Shown here: positions 53,906 to 62,289 of the stretch, piece by piece
How the letters are laid out: the number at the start of each line of letters is the position of its first letter
Position numbering within the stretch: the first letter of the stretch is position 1
NCBI GenBank assembly: GCA_043720395.1
Contig: JAYSSR010000078.1
Location: 13,121 to 77,120 of the forward strand
From: JANOYY01 sp043720395
GTDB taxonomy: Bacteria; Actinomycetota; Acidimicrobiia; Acidimicrobiales; JANYDT01
Length of the DNA stretch: 64,000 nucleotides
Direction: 5' to 3'
The notes under the pieces: model-generated
What the model was told of the DNA's origin: nothing
Databases searched by the model: none
The model's input: only the letters and a program-made list of their open reading frames with translations
Made by a program: the position numbers and the translations under genes

Positions 53906-54148
53906 GTTGGCAGCTGCCACTCGGATCGGCCTGTCCATGTGGCGGAAGCGGACGAGCAGCAGCACGTCGTAGGTGAACTTACATATCGCGCCTGCGAACA
54001 GGGGCCATCGAACAGCGGAGTGGGCCAGCATCCACCCGGCCAGCGTCGGCGTCGCGGCGCTGGCGAGGCTGCGCGGGATGTTCGTGAACGCCGCCGCCGC
54101 GGCTCGCTCCTCCTCCGTCACAACTCGTAGCAGGCTCGGGGCCCGCAT
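53903..54148 (-). pseudogene. C-terminal remnant of an MFS transporter
   Basis: About 81 codons remain: VTEEERAAAAAFTNIPRSLA, SAATPTLAGWMLAHSAVRW and LFAGAICKFTYDVLLLVRFR, which match the last two membrane helices of major-facilitator drug/sugar exporters. A full MFS protein has about 400 residues; the upstream 300 bp (54149-54454) shows no matching sequence in any frame and no other gene. Its stop codon lies inside repeat B copy 5, so the repeat may have arrived at its 3' end. Confidence 0.55.
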
Positions 54149-54454
54149 CGTGTCCAGAATCAGAGCGCGGGCGGGGCGAACATCGAGATCCGCTCGGGCA
54201 CTCTCGGCATCGCATTGTTCGATCGCGCGGAAGTGAGTTCGGCGTGCGTGTACGCCTACCCATCGGGTCACATCGGCAGCATTCGACCTTCCGCACGTGC
54301 GCGAAAGCCACACGAACGCACGGTCGCCACACCTCGACGTGGGTGGAATCCGCACTCGTGTGGCGACTCCACGTTTCCCGCCGGGACGCCAATCGCAGAC
54401 ACGACGGACCCGCCGTCGTCAACCGCGGACGGGCCGCTTACGATTGCCTGTCGC

Positions 54455-55480
54455 ATGAGCGCGTCCGATCCACAAGCAGTGCTGGCCGGATTCCTCATGC
54501 CCGCCGAGTCGGCTCCCCACGAACGGACGCTCATCGCGTTCCCGTGCCGCGAGGAGCTGTGGAAGGGACGCTTACGCGACGGTCAGCTCGCCTGGACACA
54601 CGTCGCCCGGACGATTGCCGACTACGAGCCGGTCACCATGCTCGCCCGCCCCGACGACGCTGCACTCGCCGAGGACCTCTGCGCACAGAGCAACGTCGAG
54701 GTTGTGGAAATGCCGCTCGATGACTCGTGGCTCCGCGACACTGCGCCGATCTACGTGACCCGAGGCACCGAACGCAGGGCCCTCGACTTCGGCTTCAACG
54801 GGTGGGGTTCGAAGTACCTCCCCTGTGACAACGACAACGCAATCCCCGCTCGGTGGGCCGCACACGCAGGTCACGAGACCATACGTGTACCGATGATTCT
54901 CGAAGGCGGCTCGATAACGGTTGATGGCGCGGGCACGCTCATCACGACCGAGCAATGCCTGCTCAACCCGAACCGCAACCCGTCGATGTCGCGTGCACAG
55001 ATCGAGGCGACGCTCGCAACGACACTTGGAGCGGAACGAATCATCTGGCTGCCCTACGCCATCGACGACCGCGACACCGACGGCCACGTGGATCTCGTCG
55101 CGATGTTCATCGAGCCGGGCCGCATCTTGTGGCAGGGGTGCGACGACCTGCACGATCCGGAACACGAGCGCCTGTCCATCTCCCGACGCTGCCTCGATGG
55201 CGCAGTCGACGCGACCGGTCGCGCGATCGAAATCGTCGACCTGCCGACCCTTCCCTACTGCGACGTTGATGGCGAACGTCTCCCGGTCCCCTACGCCAAC
55301 CTCTACCTGTGCAACGGCGCAGTGATCGTGCCAGTCACCGGGCACGCGGCGGACCGTTCCGCCTTGGCAACCATCGGCAATTGCTGGCCCGACCGCGACG
55401 TTGTGCCGGTACCTGGCGGCATCATCGCGTTCGGTGGCGGCGGTCCCCACTGCATGACCCAGCAAATCCCGGCCTGCTGA
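54455..55480 (+). CDS. aguA: Agmatine deiminase
   Basis: Hydrolyses agmatine to N-carbamoylputrescine and ammonia in arginine-to-putrescine conversion. 341 residues with the family's MPAESAPHERTLIAFPCREE, the substrate-guanidine site DDSWLRDTAPIYV, LEGGSITVDGAG, the catalytic His in RDTDGHVDLVAMFI and the nucleophile Cys333 in GGGGPHCMTQQIPAC. The ATG has TACGAT 10 bases upstream. No N-carbamoylputrescine amidase is next to it. Confidence 0.93.
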   Translation: MSASDPQAVLAGFLMPAESAPHERTLIAFPCREELWKGRLRDGQLAWTHVARTIADYEPVTMLARPDDAALAEDLCAQSNVEVVEMPLDDSWLRDTAPIYVTRGTERRALDFGFNGWGSKYLPCDNDNAIPARWAAHAGHETIRVPMILEGGSITVDGAGTLITTEQCLLNPNRNPSMSRAQIEATLATTLGAERIIWLPYAIDDRDTDGHVDLVAMFIEPGRILWQGCDDLHDPEHERLSISRRCLDGAVDATGRAIEIVDLPTLPYCDVDGERLPVPYANLYLCNGAVIVPVTGHAADRSALATIGNCWPDRDVVPVPGGIIAFGGGGPHCMTQQIPAC

Positions 55481-55490
55481 CCAGGCAACC

Positions 55491-55584
55491 CGAGCAGGGG
55501 CTGGAATCCGCGCGTCAAAGACCCAAAACGTCCTCAAAATGGCCGATTCGCTGTGCTCAGCGCGCGGATTCCAGCCCCTGCTCG
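55491..55584. repeat. Perfect 24-bp inverted repeat in a convergent spacer
   Basis: Arms at 55491-55514 and 55561-55584 (core GGGCTGGAATCCGCGCG) are exact reverse complements around a 46-base loop. They begin 10 bases after the agmatine deiminase stop and end 25 bases before the inositol-phosphate synthase stop, so they may serve as a two-way terminator. They do not match repeat families A or B. Confidence 0.75.
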
Positions 55585-55609
55585 CTGGTTGCGGTCCGTC
55601 CTGCCTAGG

Positions 55610-56917
55610 TCAGGTCTCCGTGTGGGTGACGGGCTGCTCCCCCATCCACTCCCGCAAGGTGTTCTTGAGCTTGATCTGCTGGATGAACACGTCGTGCTCC
55701 GGCCCGGCGATGGAGGCCGATTGCGGTGCCTTGAAGTAGAAGCTGAGCCACTCCTGCAGACCGCTCTCCCCGGCTCGCGCTGCGAGGTCCATGAACAGCG
55801 CGAGATCCAGCACAATCGGCGCTGCAAGGATCGAATCGCGGCACAGGAAATTCACTTTGATCTGCATCGGGTAGCCCATCCACCCGAAGATGTCGATGTT
55901 GTCCCAACCCTCCTTATTGTCACCGCGCGGCGGATAATAATTGATCCGCACGACATGGTCGATATTGCCATAGAGGTCCGGATACAGCTCCGGCTGAAGG
56001 ATCGTATCGAGGACGCCGAGCTTCGAGACCTCCTTCGATTTAAAGTTCTCCGGATCGTCGAGTACCTCACCATCGCGGTTGCCGAGAATGTTCGTGGAGT
56101 ACCAGCCGCGCAGACCGAGCATGCGAGCTTTGAAACCGGGAGCGAGGATCGTCTTCATGAGCGTCTGGCCAGTCTTGAAATCCTTCCCGGCAATCGGGAC
56201 GCCACGAAGCAGGGCAAGCTCGTTCACGAACGGCGTGTCGCATGTGAGATTGGGCGCGCCATTTGCATAGGGGACGCCACTCTGCAGCGCCGCATAGCAG
56301 TAGATCTGCGACGGCGCGATGTCCGCATCATTCGCGTGAAGCCCAGCCTCGAATGCCGCGACCGAGGCGTGAACCGCCGATGCTTCCTGGTACGCCTCCG
56401 TCGACCCGCACCACACCATCACGATACGGTCTAGATCGTTCTCCGTTTTGAACCGCTCGATATCGGCAATCAGCGCCATCGCAAGGTCGTACTTCGTCGA
56501 TGCCGTCTTCACCCGCTTTCCGTCCAACCGGGACACCCAGCGCCGGTCGAACACGGCGTCCATGGCGACAATGCCTTCGAGTTCCTTCGACAGCGGTGCG
56601 AGGTCTTCGTTCGTCAGCACGCCAGCCGTGCGAGCCGCCTCTAGGGCGTTGGGGCTGATCGGGTCCCAACCACCGAACACAATGTCGTCAAGTGTCGCCA
56701 GTGGCACGAACTCACGGATGAGCGGATTGCGCCCCTCCTCTCGCTTCCCGAGACGGATATGCGCCATCTGGGTGAGGGAGCCGATCGGAGCGTTCAGGCC
56801 CTGCCGGGCCGCCAGGACGCCGGCATAGAGCGTCGTCGCGACGGCACCCATGCCCGGGGTGAGGATGCCGAGTCGGCCGGTGGCAGGTGCGATTGGTTGT
56901 GCGGTCATGATGAACAT
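55610..56917 (-). CDS. Inositol-3-phosphate synthase (long bacterial form)
   Basis: NAD-dependent conversion of glucose-6-phosphate to inositol-3-phosphate, the entry to inositol lipids and mycothiol. 435 residues: TGRLGILTPGMGAVATTLYA, PIGSLTQMAHIRLGKREEG, IVMVWCGSTEAYQEA, AGKDFKTGQTLMKTILAPGF, WYSTNILGNRDGEVLDDPEN, SKEVSKLGVLDTIL, VVRINYYPPRGDNKEGWDNI and LCRDSILAAPIVLDLALF. This is not the roughly 365-residue Ino1 of mycobacteria but the longer type found in several Gram-negative groups. Its more AT-rich codons (ATT, GAT, TAT) differ from neighbours. The LysR gene diverges from it. An ATG nine bases later is an alternative start. Confidence 0.9.
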   Translation of the reverse strand: MFIMTAQPIAPATGRLGILTPGMGAVATTLYAGVLAARQGLNAPIGSLTQMAHIRLGKREEGRNPLIREFVPLATLDDIVFGGWDPISPNALEAARTAGVLTNEDLAPLSKELEGIVAMDAVFDRRWVSRLDGKRVKTASTKYDLAMALIADIERFKTENDLDRIVMVWCGSTEAYQEASAVHASVAAFEAGLHANDADIAPSQIYCYAALQSGVPYANGAPNLTCDTPFVNELALLRGVPIAGKDFKTGQTLMKTILAPGFKARMLGLRGWYSTNILGNRDGEVLDDPENFKSKEVSKLGVLDTILQPELYPDLYGNIDHVVRINYYPPRGDNKEGWDNIDIFGWMGYPMQIKVNFLCRDSILAAPIVLDLALFMDLAARAGESGLQEWLSFYFKAPQSASIAGPEHDVFIQQIKLKNTLREWMGEQPVTHTET

Positions 56918-56953
56918 GGTCACAAGTGGCAATACCTGAGGCAAACGGAAATA

Positions 56954-56972
56954 CCATAAGTACTACTTATGG
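56954..56972. promoter_or_regulatory. Palindromic operator overlapping the LysR start
   Basis: CCATAAGTACTACTTATGG is a perfect palindrome of 8-bp arms around three bases. It contains the LysR-type T-N11-A pattern, and its right arm includes the ATG of the LysR gene. Set in the 51-bp divergent spacer, it would let the regulator control itself and the inositol-phosphate synthase gene. Confidence 0.6.
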
Positions 56973-57994
56973 AACATCGCCTACCGAACCTGTCGGTGCA
57001 CCAGCTGCTCTACGTCCAGGAGGCGGCCCGTGCCAACACCTGGACCGAAGCGGCAGATCGTCTCGGTGTGAGCCAGTCCGCCCTCTCACAGGGCGTGGCC
57101 GAGGTCGAGCGACGCCTCGGCGTCACCCTGTTCGACCGGCGAGGCCGGCTCCGCAGGCCCACCACCGAACTCGCCGCGGTTCTTCCGGTAGCCGAACAGG
57201 TCCTCGCTGCGATCGACGACCTCGACCGCCGTCTCGTCGAACTCGCCACCGGCACGCGAGGGACGCTGCGCATCGGAATGATCGATACCGCCGCACTGGG
57301 CTCCCTGGCTCTCCCGCTGGCGCAGTACCGCCGCGACTATCCCCACGTTGCCACCACCCTCGTCGTCGAGCCCTCGGTACCGCTCGCGGAGAAGGTCGCC
57401 AACGGCGTCCTCGATCTCGCCGCGGTCGTCATCCCGAACCCCGTGATTGACGCCGACGCGGCGCATTTCCATGTCCAGACACTCGCAGAGGAACCGATCT
57501 ACGTGTACGCGCCGACTGCCGCCCAGGCACGCTCGAACCCCAACGCATGGGGCCCCTGGGTGTCGTATCCAAGTGGCTCACAGAGTCGCCTGCTCATCGA
57601 GAAGGCGCTCGTTTCGAAGGGTGCCAGCGTCAACGTCGTGGCCGAGTCGAGCAATCCTGACGTGCTGCGTCAGATGGTGCGCCTCGGCGTCGGCTGGTGC
57701 GCGCTTCCGCGCGACGTCGCTGAGCCCACAACGCAACCCACAACGCAACCCACAACGCGACCGTCAGAGCGAACCCGTGCGCAACGGTCGGACAAACGCA
57801 CGCCGGGCGGCGCGGTCGGCGAGCCAATCGGCTTCGCCCGAGTGGCAGGCCCACCTCTCACACACCGCACGCTCGCGCTCGTGCGTCGCAACGACGCCCT
57901 ACCGAACGGTGCCGCCGACGCCCTCGTCGCCCTGCTCCTCGGCACACGGGCGCTACCCGTCAGACGCCGTCCGGCAGGACGCCTCCGATCCTGA
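56969..57994 (+). CDS. LysR-family transcription regulator
   Basis: 341 residues. The N-terminal winged helix is standard (LPNLSVHQLLYVQEAARANT, AADRLGVSQSALSQGVAEVE, VTLFDRRGRL). The effector domain follows (GTLRIGMIDTAALGSLALPL, YPHVATTLVVEPSVPLAEKV, VRLGVGWCALPRDVAEP). Near residue 253 a Pro/Thr/Gln insert from a 12-bp tandem repeat adds a disordered loop not usual for the family. It probably regulates the divergent inositol-phosphate synthase; the ligand is unknown. The 3' end overlaps the convergent kinase gene by 42 bp. Confidence 0.9.
   Translation: MEHRLPNLSVHQLLYVQEAARANTWTEAADRLGVSQSALSQGVAEVERRLGVTLFDRRGRLRRPTTELAAVLPVAEQVLAAIDDLDRRLVELATGTRGTLRIGMIDTAALGSLALPLAQYRRDYPHVATTLVVEPSVPLAEKVANGVLDLAAVVIPNPVIDADAAHFHVQTLAEEPIYVYAPTAAQARSNPNAWGPWVSYPSGSQSRLLIEKALVSKGASVNVVAESSNPDVLRQMVRLGVGWCALPRDVAEPTTQPTTQPTTRPSERTRAQRSDKRTPGGAVGEPIGFARVAGPPLTHRTLALVRRNDALPNGAADALVALLLGTRALPVRRRPAGRLRS
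57725..57760 (+). repeat. 12-bp tandem repeat within the LysR gene
   Basis: CCCACAACGCAA occurs three times in a row (the last unit with one change), encoding PTTQ-PTTQ-PTTR. Slippage here could change the loop length without a frameshift. A two-unit 12-bp repeat (ACTCCCACCGCC) lies in the kinase gene near 59241. Confidence 0.85.
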
Positions 57995-59509
57995 AACCTG
58001 GGTGCTGAGCGGCAGCACGATCGAGAACGTCGAACCACTTGCGCAATCAGACCGCGCCTCCACGAGTCCGCCGACGGCGACGACGTTCGCCCGCACAATT
58101 GCAAGGCCAAGGCCGGACCCACCGGTCGAACGGCTGCGCCCCGGATCGACCCGGTAGAACGGCTCAAACACGTGCGACAGGTGTTCGGCAGCGATACCCG
58201 GACCCCTATCGCGGACGTCGATCCGCAAGGCAGCGGAACCAGCAAGCGCATCGGGACTCGTCTCGATTGCAACGTCACCACTGGTGTAGCGCAACGCGTT
58301 CTCCACGAGGTTCGCGATCGACTGGTGGAGACGATCGCGGTCGGCGAGCACGACATCCTCACCCGCGCCCGCAGATCCGACAACCGAGAGCACGCGCCCC
58401 GGATGCATCGCACGAGCGTCAGCGAGGACGCTGTCGATCACCTCTCGCGCGGCGACGGCTTCCAATGCGGCCACGGTGCCGTTGCCACCCCGCGCCAGCG
58501 AAAGCAGGTTCTCGACAATCGCGGTCATGCGCCCACTCGCCGCCTCGATCTGCACGAGCGTCGCCGTCGTGTCCGCTCCGATGCCCGGCGCACGTTGGTG
58601 CAGTTGGGCGTGCCCGCGGATGGCCGTGAGCGGCGTCCGCAGCTCGTGGGACGCGTCCGCAACGAATCGCTGGAGCTGCGCCTCGGACTGCGCGCGTTCG
58701 TCGAACGCCGTTTCGACCTGCGACATCATCTGGTTCAGCGATCTGCCGAGACGGCCGATCTCCGAACGGGGATCAACGTCGTCGATGCGGTGCGACAGGT
58801 CGCCAGCCGCGATCGTCGCTGCCGCAGTTTCGATACGTCGCAGCGGCCGCAGGCCAAGACGGGCCACGAACCAGGCGGCCGTGCCAATGGCGGCGAGGAC
58901 GCCGAGCGAGGCAAGGCCGAGGATCAATCGCAAGCGGCCCAGCGTCTCGAACATCGCCTCGGATCGGACAGCGGTCAGAAGCCGAAGCTTGCGCCCGTCG
59001 ACGGTGTCGATCGAACGGTAGACGGCTCGGTACTTTACGCCCGCGCCGGAAAGCGTGGAGAACGTCGCCCCTTCGGGAGTCGGGGCAGGCAATTGCGTCG
59101 GCAAGCGCATCGTGAGTTGGTCGGTCTCATCGAGACGGTAGAACCGAGGCGTGAGAACGAGCTGATCGCTCTCATCACGCAGCTCCGTATAGACCTCGCC
59201 GAGGCTTCCGAGCAGACCCTGACGGTCCCGATTTACCGCCACTCCCACCGCCACTCCCACCGCTGCGGAACCCGACGGAACCGGGACGTCGACGCCGGGC
59301 AGGAGAACCCGGCTGAAGTTCCGCGACGGGTCGATCACGTCGCGGTAGCGGCCCTCCGCGAAACGCGCACCCACATCTCGGAGCTGTGTGTCGAGGCGAG
59401 CCTGCAGGTCGTCCGCGACGAAGCGCTGGACGGCGAGACTCATCGCCAGCAACGCGACGCCGCCGATGAGAAAGATCGTGAGAGCGAGCCGCGTCCGGAG
59501 CGATCGCAT
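57953..59509 (-). CDS. Sensor histidine kinase, OmpR-partner type
   Basis: 518 residues: membrane helix 1 (residues 8-28), an outside sensor of about 165 residues with a VGVAVGVAV repeat, helix 2 (195-216), a HAMP linker (217-269), HisKA with ADASHELRTPLTAIRGHAQL (His288) and an ATPase with SIANLVENALRYTSGD and VRDRGPGIAAEHLSHVFEPF, GSGLGLAIVRANV. It pairs with the response regulator gene 16 bp upstream. Ligand unknown; envelope stress or a peptide is plausible given the divergent ABC exporter. Confidence 0.92.
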   Translation of the reverse strand: MRSLRTRLALTIFLIGGVALLAMSLAVQRFVADDLQARLDTQLRDVGARFAEGRYRDVIDPSRNFSRVLLPGVDVPVPSGSAAVGVAVGVAVNRDRQGLLGSLGEVYTELRDESDQLVLTPRFYRLDETDQLTMRLPTQLPAPTPEGATFSTLSGAGVKYRAVYRSIDTVDGRKLRLLTAVRSEAMFETLGRLRLILGLASLGVLAAIGTAAWFVARLGLRPLRRIETAAATIAAGDLSHRIDDVDPRSEIGRLGRSLNQMMSQVETAFDERAQSEAQLQRFVADASHELRTPLTAIRGHAQLHQRAPGIGADTTATLVQIEAASGRMTAIVENLLSLARGGNGTVAALEAVAAREVIDSVLADARAMHPGRVLSVVGSAGAGEDVVLADRDRLHQSIANLVENALRYTSGDVAIETSPDALAGSAALRIDVRDRGPGIAAEHLSHVFEPFYRVDPGRSRSTGGSGLGLAIVRANVVAVGGLVEARSDCASGSTFSIVLPLSTQVSGSEASCRTASDG

Positions 59510-59525
59510 CAGCAGCGCGACCTCA

Positions 59526-60227
59526 CTATCGAGAATCGATCCGCAGGCAGTACCCGACGCCGCGCACGGTATGGATCAGCGCGGGTTGCTCCTGATCGAT
59601 CTTCTTGCGGAGATAGAAGATGTACGTCTCGACGATCGACGTTTCGCCGTCGAAGTCATAGCGCCAGACATGATCGAGGATCTGCATCTTCGTGAGCACT
59701 CTCGGCGCGTTGACCATCAGGTAATGCAGCAGATTGAACTCGGTCGGCGTCAGCTCGATCCGGCGATCCGCACGCTTCACTTCGCGGGTGTCCTCGTCGA
59801 GCGTGAGGTCCGCGAATGTCAGCAGTGACGACCGGGCCGACTGGTGGCCGCTTCGACGCAGCACGGCCCGCACGCGGGCGATCAGCTCATCGATGTTGAA
59901 CGGCTTCGTGACGTAATCGTCGCCGCCAAGTGTGAGGCCGCGTACCTTGTCTGCACCAGCGTCACGGGCGGTCAGGAACACCGTTGGCGTGGTGAGGCGC
60001 TCCGCGTTCAGGCGAGCCTGCACCTCGAAACCGTCGATGCCGGGGAGCTGGATATCAAGCAGCATGAGATCCGGCCGCTCAGACCGCACGGCGACCACCG
60101 CAGCCTCGCCCGACGCTACGGTCGTGACCGCAAAACCCTCGTATCGCAGGACGGCCGCAACAAGGTCGGCGAGCGACGCCTCGTCGTCCACGACGAGGAT
60201 TCGGGCGGGCGCAGCTGTTGGGGTCAC
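59526..60227 (-). CDS. OmpR/PhoB-type response regulator
   Basis: 233 residues. Receiver: RILVVDDEASLADLVAAVL, phosphorylation Asp58 in LMLLDIQLPGIDGF, Thr in VFLTARD and Lys in YVTKPFNIDELIAR. Winged helix: IELTPTEFNLLHYLMVNAPR, LTKMQILDHVWRYDFDGETS, HTVRGVGYCLRI. I use the GTG at 60227; a TTG four codons earlier also fits. It is transcribed ahead of the kinase and divergently from the secreted protein and ABC genes, with a 213-bp shared control region. Confidence 0.92.
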   Translation of the reverse strand: MTPTAAPARILVVDDEASLADLVAAVLRYEGFAVTTVASGEAAVVAVRSERPDLMLLDIQLPGIDGFEVQARLNAERLTTPTVFLTARDAGADKVRGLTLGGDDYVTKPFNIDELIARVRAVLRRSGHQSARSSLLTFADLTLDEDTREVKRADRRIELTPTEFNLLHYLMVNAPRVLTKMQILDHVWRYDFDGETSIVETYIFYLRKKIDQEQPALIHTVRGVGYCLRIDSR

Positions 60228-60440
60228 GGTTCGATTCAACAGTGGTCAGTTCAGAGGCCGGTAAGAGCTGGGCGAGACCTTAGAAAGTGCTGAGAGGGAA
60301 GTCTCGGCTGGCTTGGAGGTTCGAGAAGACCAATTGCGACCCAATTCCTCACGCGCTCCAAGCGTTCTCACAAGCAATCATGGTCCCTTTGACCGGCGTC
60401 CTACGTCGTCGGACCGCTCGACTTCCCCATCGGAGCCATT

Positions 60441-61379
60441 GTGACCTCACTGATTCGTACAGGTGTCCGCATCCCCGCCAGCCCCACTCTTGTCGCTCGC
60501 CTTGTGGGTGGCCTCGTGTTGGGCCTTCTTGCTCCGACGCTGCTTGCCGCGGGCGCGTCCGCCGCTACGACACCCACGACGACGAAGGCCCCATCCGGCG
60601 CTGTCCAAAACTTCTGCTCGCAGGTTCGGGCGAGTCAAACGTCGATCGCGTCCACAACCGGAACTGCGGCGGAGAAGAACAAGCGGATCGGCATCGAGTG
60701 GGGCAAGATCGAAAAGGTTTCACCCGCTTCCGTCAAGAGCCAGGTCACGATCATCAAGGTTGCCTATACCAAGGCGTCAACGGAGTCCGATGTTGCCGCC
60801 ACGGCCACGCTCGCCGGTATCGCGTCCGCTGGACAGAAGGTCACGGCGTTCGTGTCCAGCAGCTGCACGGCCGGCGGCACGACGGGTGGAGGCAGCCGTG
60901 ACGGCGGCGGTGGTCCTGGCCGCCTCGATCCGGCTCGCCTCGCCGAGATCAGGGCATGCTTCGAGAAGGAAGGCGTGACCTTCCCAGAGTTCGGTGCTCC
61001 CGGCGGGGGCCGTCCCGCGAACGCCACGCCCGGCACCGGGAGTCGGCCCGCCGGAGGCGCCGCCAGCGTCCAGGACCCGAAGTTCGTCGCGGCCGCGCAG
61101 AAATGCGGCTTCGGCGGCGGCGGAACTGGTGGCCCCGGTGGTCCCGGTGGCTTCGGCGGACGTGGCCTGACCGACGCCGTACGAAAGTGCGTTGCGGCAA
61201 AGGGCATCACTCTGCCTGCCGCCGGTCAGGGTGCACCCGGTGGCGCAAATGGCGCGACGCCCACCACCAAGAAGGGTGCCGCCCCTGTCTCTGCACCGGC
61301 TCGTCGTGCCGGTCGCGTCCAGTTCGACGCGAAGACCCAAGCGGCCATCGAGGCCTGCCGGACGGCCAACCCCGCCTGA
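60441..61379 (+). CDS. Secreted Gly/Pro-rich protein with repeated Cys motifs
   Basis: 312 residues. Signal peptide (ARLVGGLVLGLLAPTLLAAG, cut near ASA/ATT), then a helical Lys/Ser/Thr-rich domain, and Gly-rich linkers that separate four related Cys-containing segments: LAEIRACFEKEGVTFPE, FVAAAQKCGFGGGG, LTDAVRKCVAAKGITLPA and AAIEACRTANPA. The pattern Cys-x5-Gly-hydrophobic-Thr-hydrophobic-Pro recurs in secreted actinobacterial proteins of unknown role. GTG start with GGAG 5 bases upstream. It is followed by the ABC genes after 76 bp, so it may be cargo, ligand or sensor partner. Confidence 0.72.
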   Translation: MTSLIRTGVRIPASPTLVARLVGGLVLGLLAPTLLAAGASAATTPTTTKAPSGAVQNFCSQVRASQTSIASTTGTAAEKNKRIGIEWGKIEKVSPASVKSQVTIIKVAYTKASTESDVAATATLAGIASAGQKVTAFVSSSCTAGGTTGGGSRDGGGGPGRLDPARLAEIRACFEKEGVTFPEFGAPGGGRPANATPGTGSRPAGGAASVQDPKFVAAAQKCGFGGGGTGGPGGPGGFGGRGLTDAVRKCVAAKGITLPAAGQGAPGGANGATPTTKKGAAPVSAPARRAGRVQFDAKTQAAIEACRTANPA

Positions 61380-61443
61380 CCACCCCCCAACCAATTTCGC
61401 TGGTACCTCCGACGGGCAGTTCAACCGCACCGGTCGCGTTGCC

Positions 61444-61449
61444 GATAGT
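61444..61449 (+). promoter_or_regulatory. Candidate -10 box of the ABC transporter genes
   Basis: GATAGT ends 6 bases before the GTG of the ATPase gene, in the same GCCGATAGTGCACG context as the glycan operon promoter. It suggests a leaderless transcript separate from the secreted-protein gene. Confidence 0.4.
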
Positions 61450-61455
61450 GCACGG

Positions 61456-62289
61456 GTGAACGACCCAACCGCGACCCAAGCAGCGAGTGGGGCTGTGGCA
61501 CCTGCGGTTGCCTGTCGCGGCGTCCGCACGACGTTTCGGGGTAAGTCCACCGTGGTAGTCGCGGTGGATGACGTTGACCTCACCGTTGCGCCGGGTGTCT
61601 TCTTCGGACTCGTCGGCCCGAACGGCGCGGGCAAGACGACGCTGCTGCGAGCGATCACCGGACTCTCCCGTCCCGACGAGGGAAGCATCGAGGTCGCGGG
61701 CATTTCGGTCTGGCCCAAACCCGAGACGGTCCGCACGATCATGGGCGTCCTTCCGGACGATCTGCGGCTCTTCGAGCGACTCTCCGGACGTGAGCTGCTC
61801 GCCTACGTCGGGACGCTTCGCGGCATCGAGACGGCCGAGCTGCAGCGGCGCGTCGACGAACTGCTCGACGTTCTCGGCTTCGGCCAGAGCGCCGACGAGC
61901 TGGTCGCCGACTACTCGACCGGAATGCGCAAGAAGATCGGCCTCGCGGCCGCCTTGTTGCACACGCCTCGCATCCTGTTCCTCGACGAGCCGTTCGAGTC
62001 CGTCGATCCAGTCTCCGTGCGGGTACTTCAAGATGTTCTGCGCGCCTATCAACGAGCGGGTGGAACGGTGGTGCTGTCGAGCCATGTCATGGACACGGTC
62101 GAGCGGCTCTGCAACGAAGTGGCGATTCTGCATGCGGGCCGCGTCCTTCGCAGTGGTTCGGTCGAGGAAATCTGTAGGGGTGGCCGGCTGGAGGACGTGT
62201 TCATCGAGGCCATCGGCGGACGGACCGAGGCGGCCGAGCTGGGATGGTTCGATCGGGCCGCGGAGTCCACGGCGGGTGCCTCGCGGTGA
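61456..62289 (+). CDS. ABC transporter ATP-binding protein
   Basis: 277 residues: Walker A GLVGPNGAGKTTLLRAITGL, a Q-loop region where the usual Gln is replaced (IMGVLPDDLRLFERLSGREL), the ABC signature in DYSTGMRKKIGLAAALLH, Walker B ILFLDEPFESVDP and H-loop VVLSSHVMDTVERLC. The signature YSTGMRKK is typical of exporters of the CcmA/NatA type. GTGA overlap couples it to the permease gene. Confidence 0.92.
   Translation: MNDPTATQAASGAVAPAVACRGVRTTFRGKSTVVVAVDDVDLTVAPGVFFGLVGPNGAGKTTLLRAITGLSRPDEGSIEVAGISVWPKPETVRTIMGVLPDDLRLFERLSGRELLAYVGTLRGIETAELQRRVDELLDVLGFGQSADELVADYSTGMRKKIGLAAALLHTPRILFLDEPFESVDPVSVRVLQDVLRAYQRAGGTVVLSSHVMDTVERLCNEVAILHAGRVLRSGSVEEICRGGRLEDVFIEAIGGRTEAAELGWFDRAAESTAGASR

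Noticed and set aside
60228..60440. Riboswitch or tRNA in the divergent spacer
   Set aside because: GGTTCGATT near 60229 resembles a T-loop, but no acceptor stem or cloverleaf can be drawn around it.
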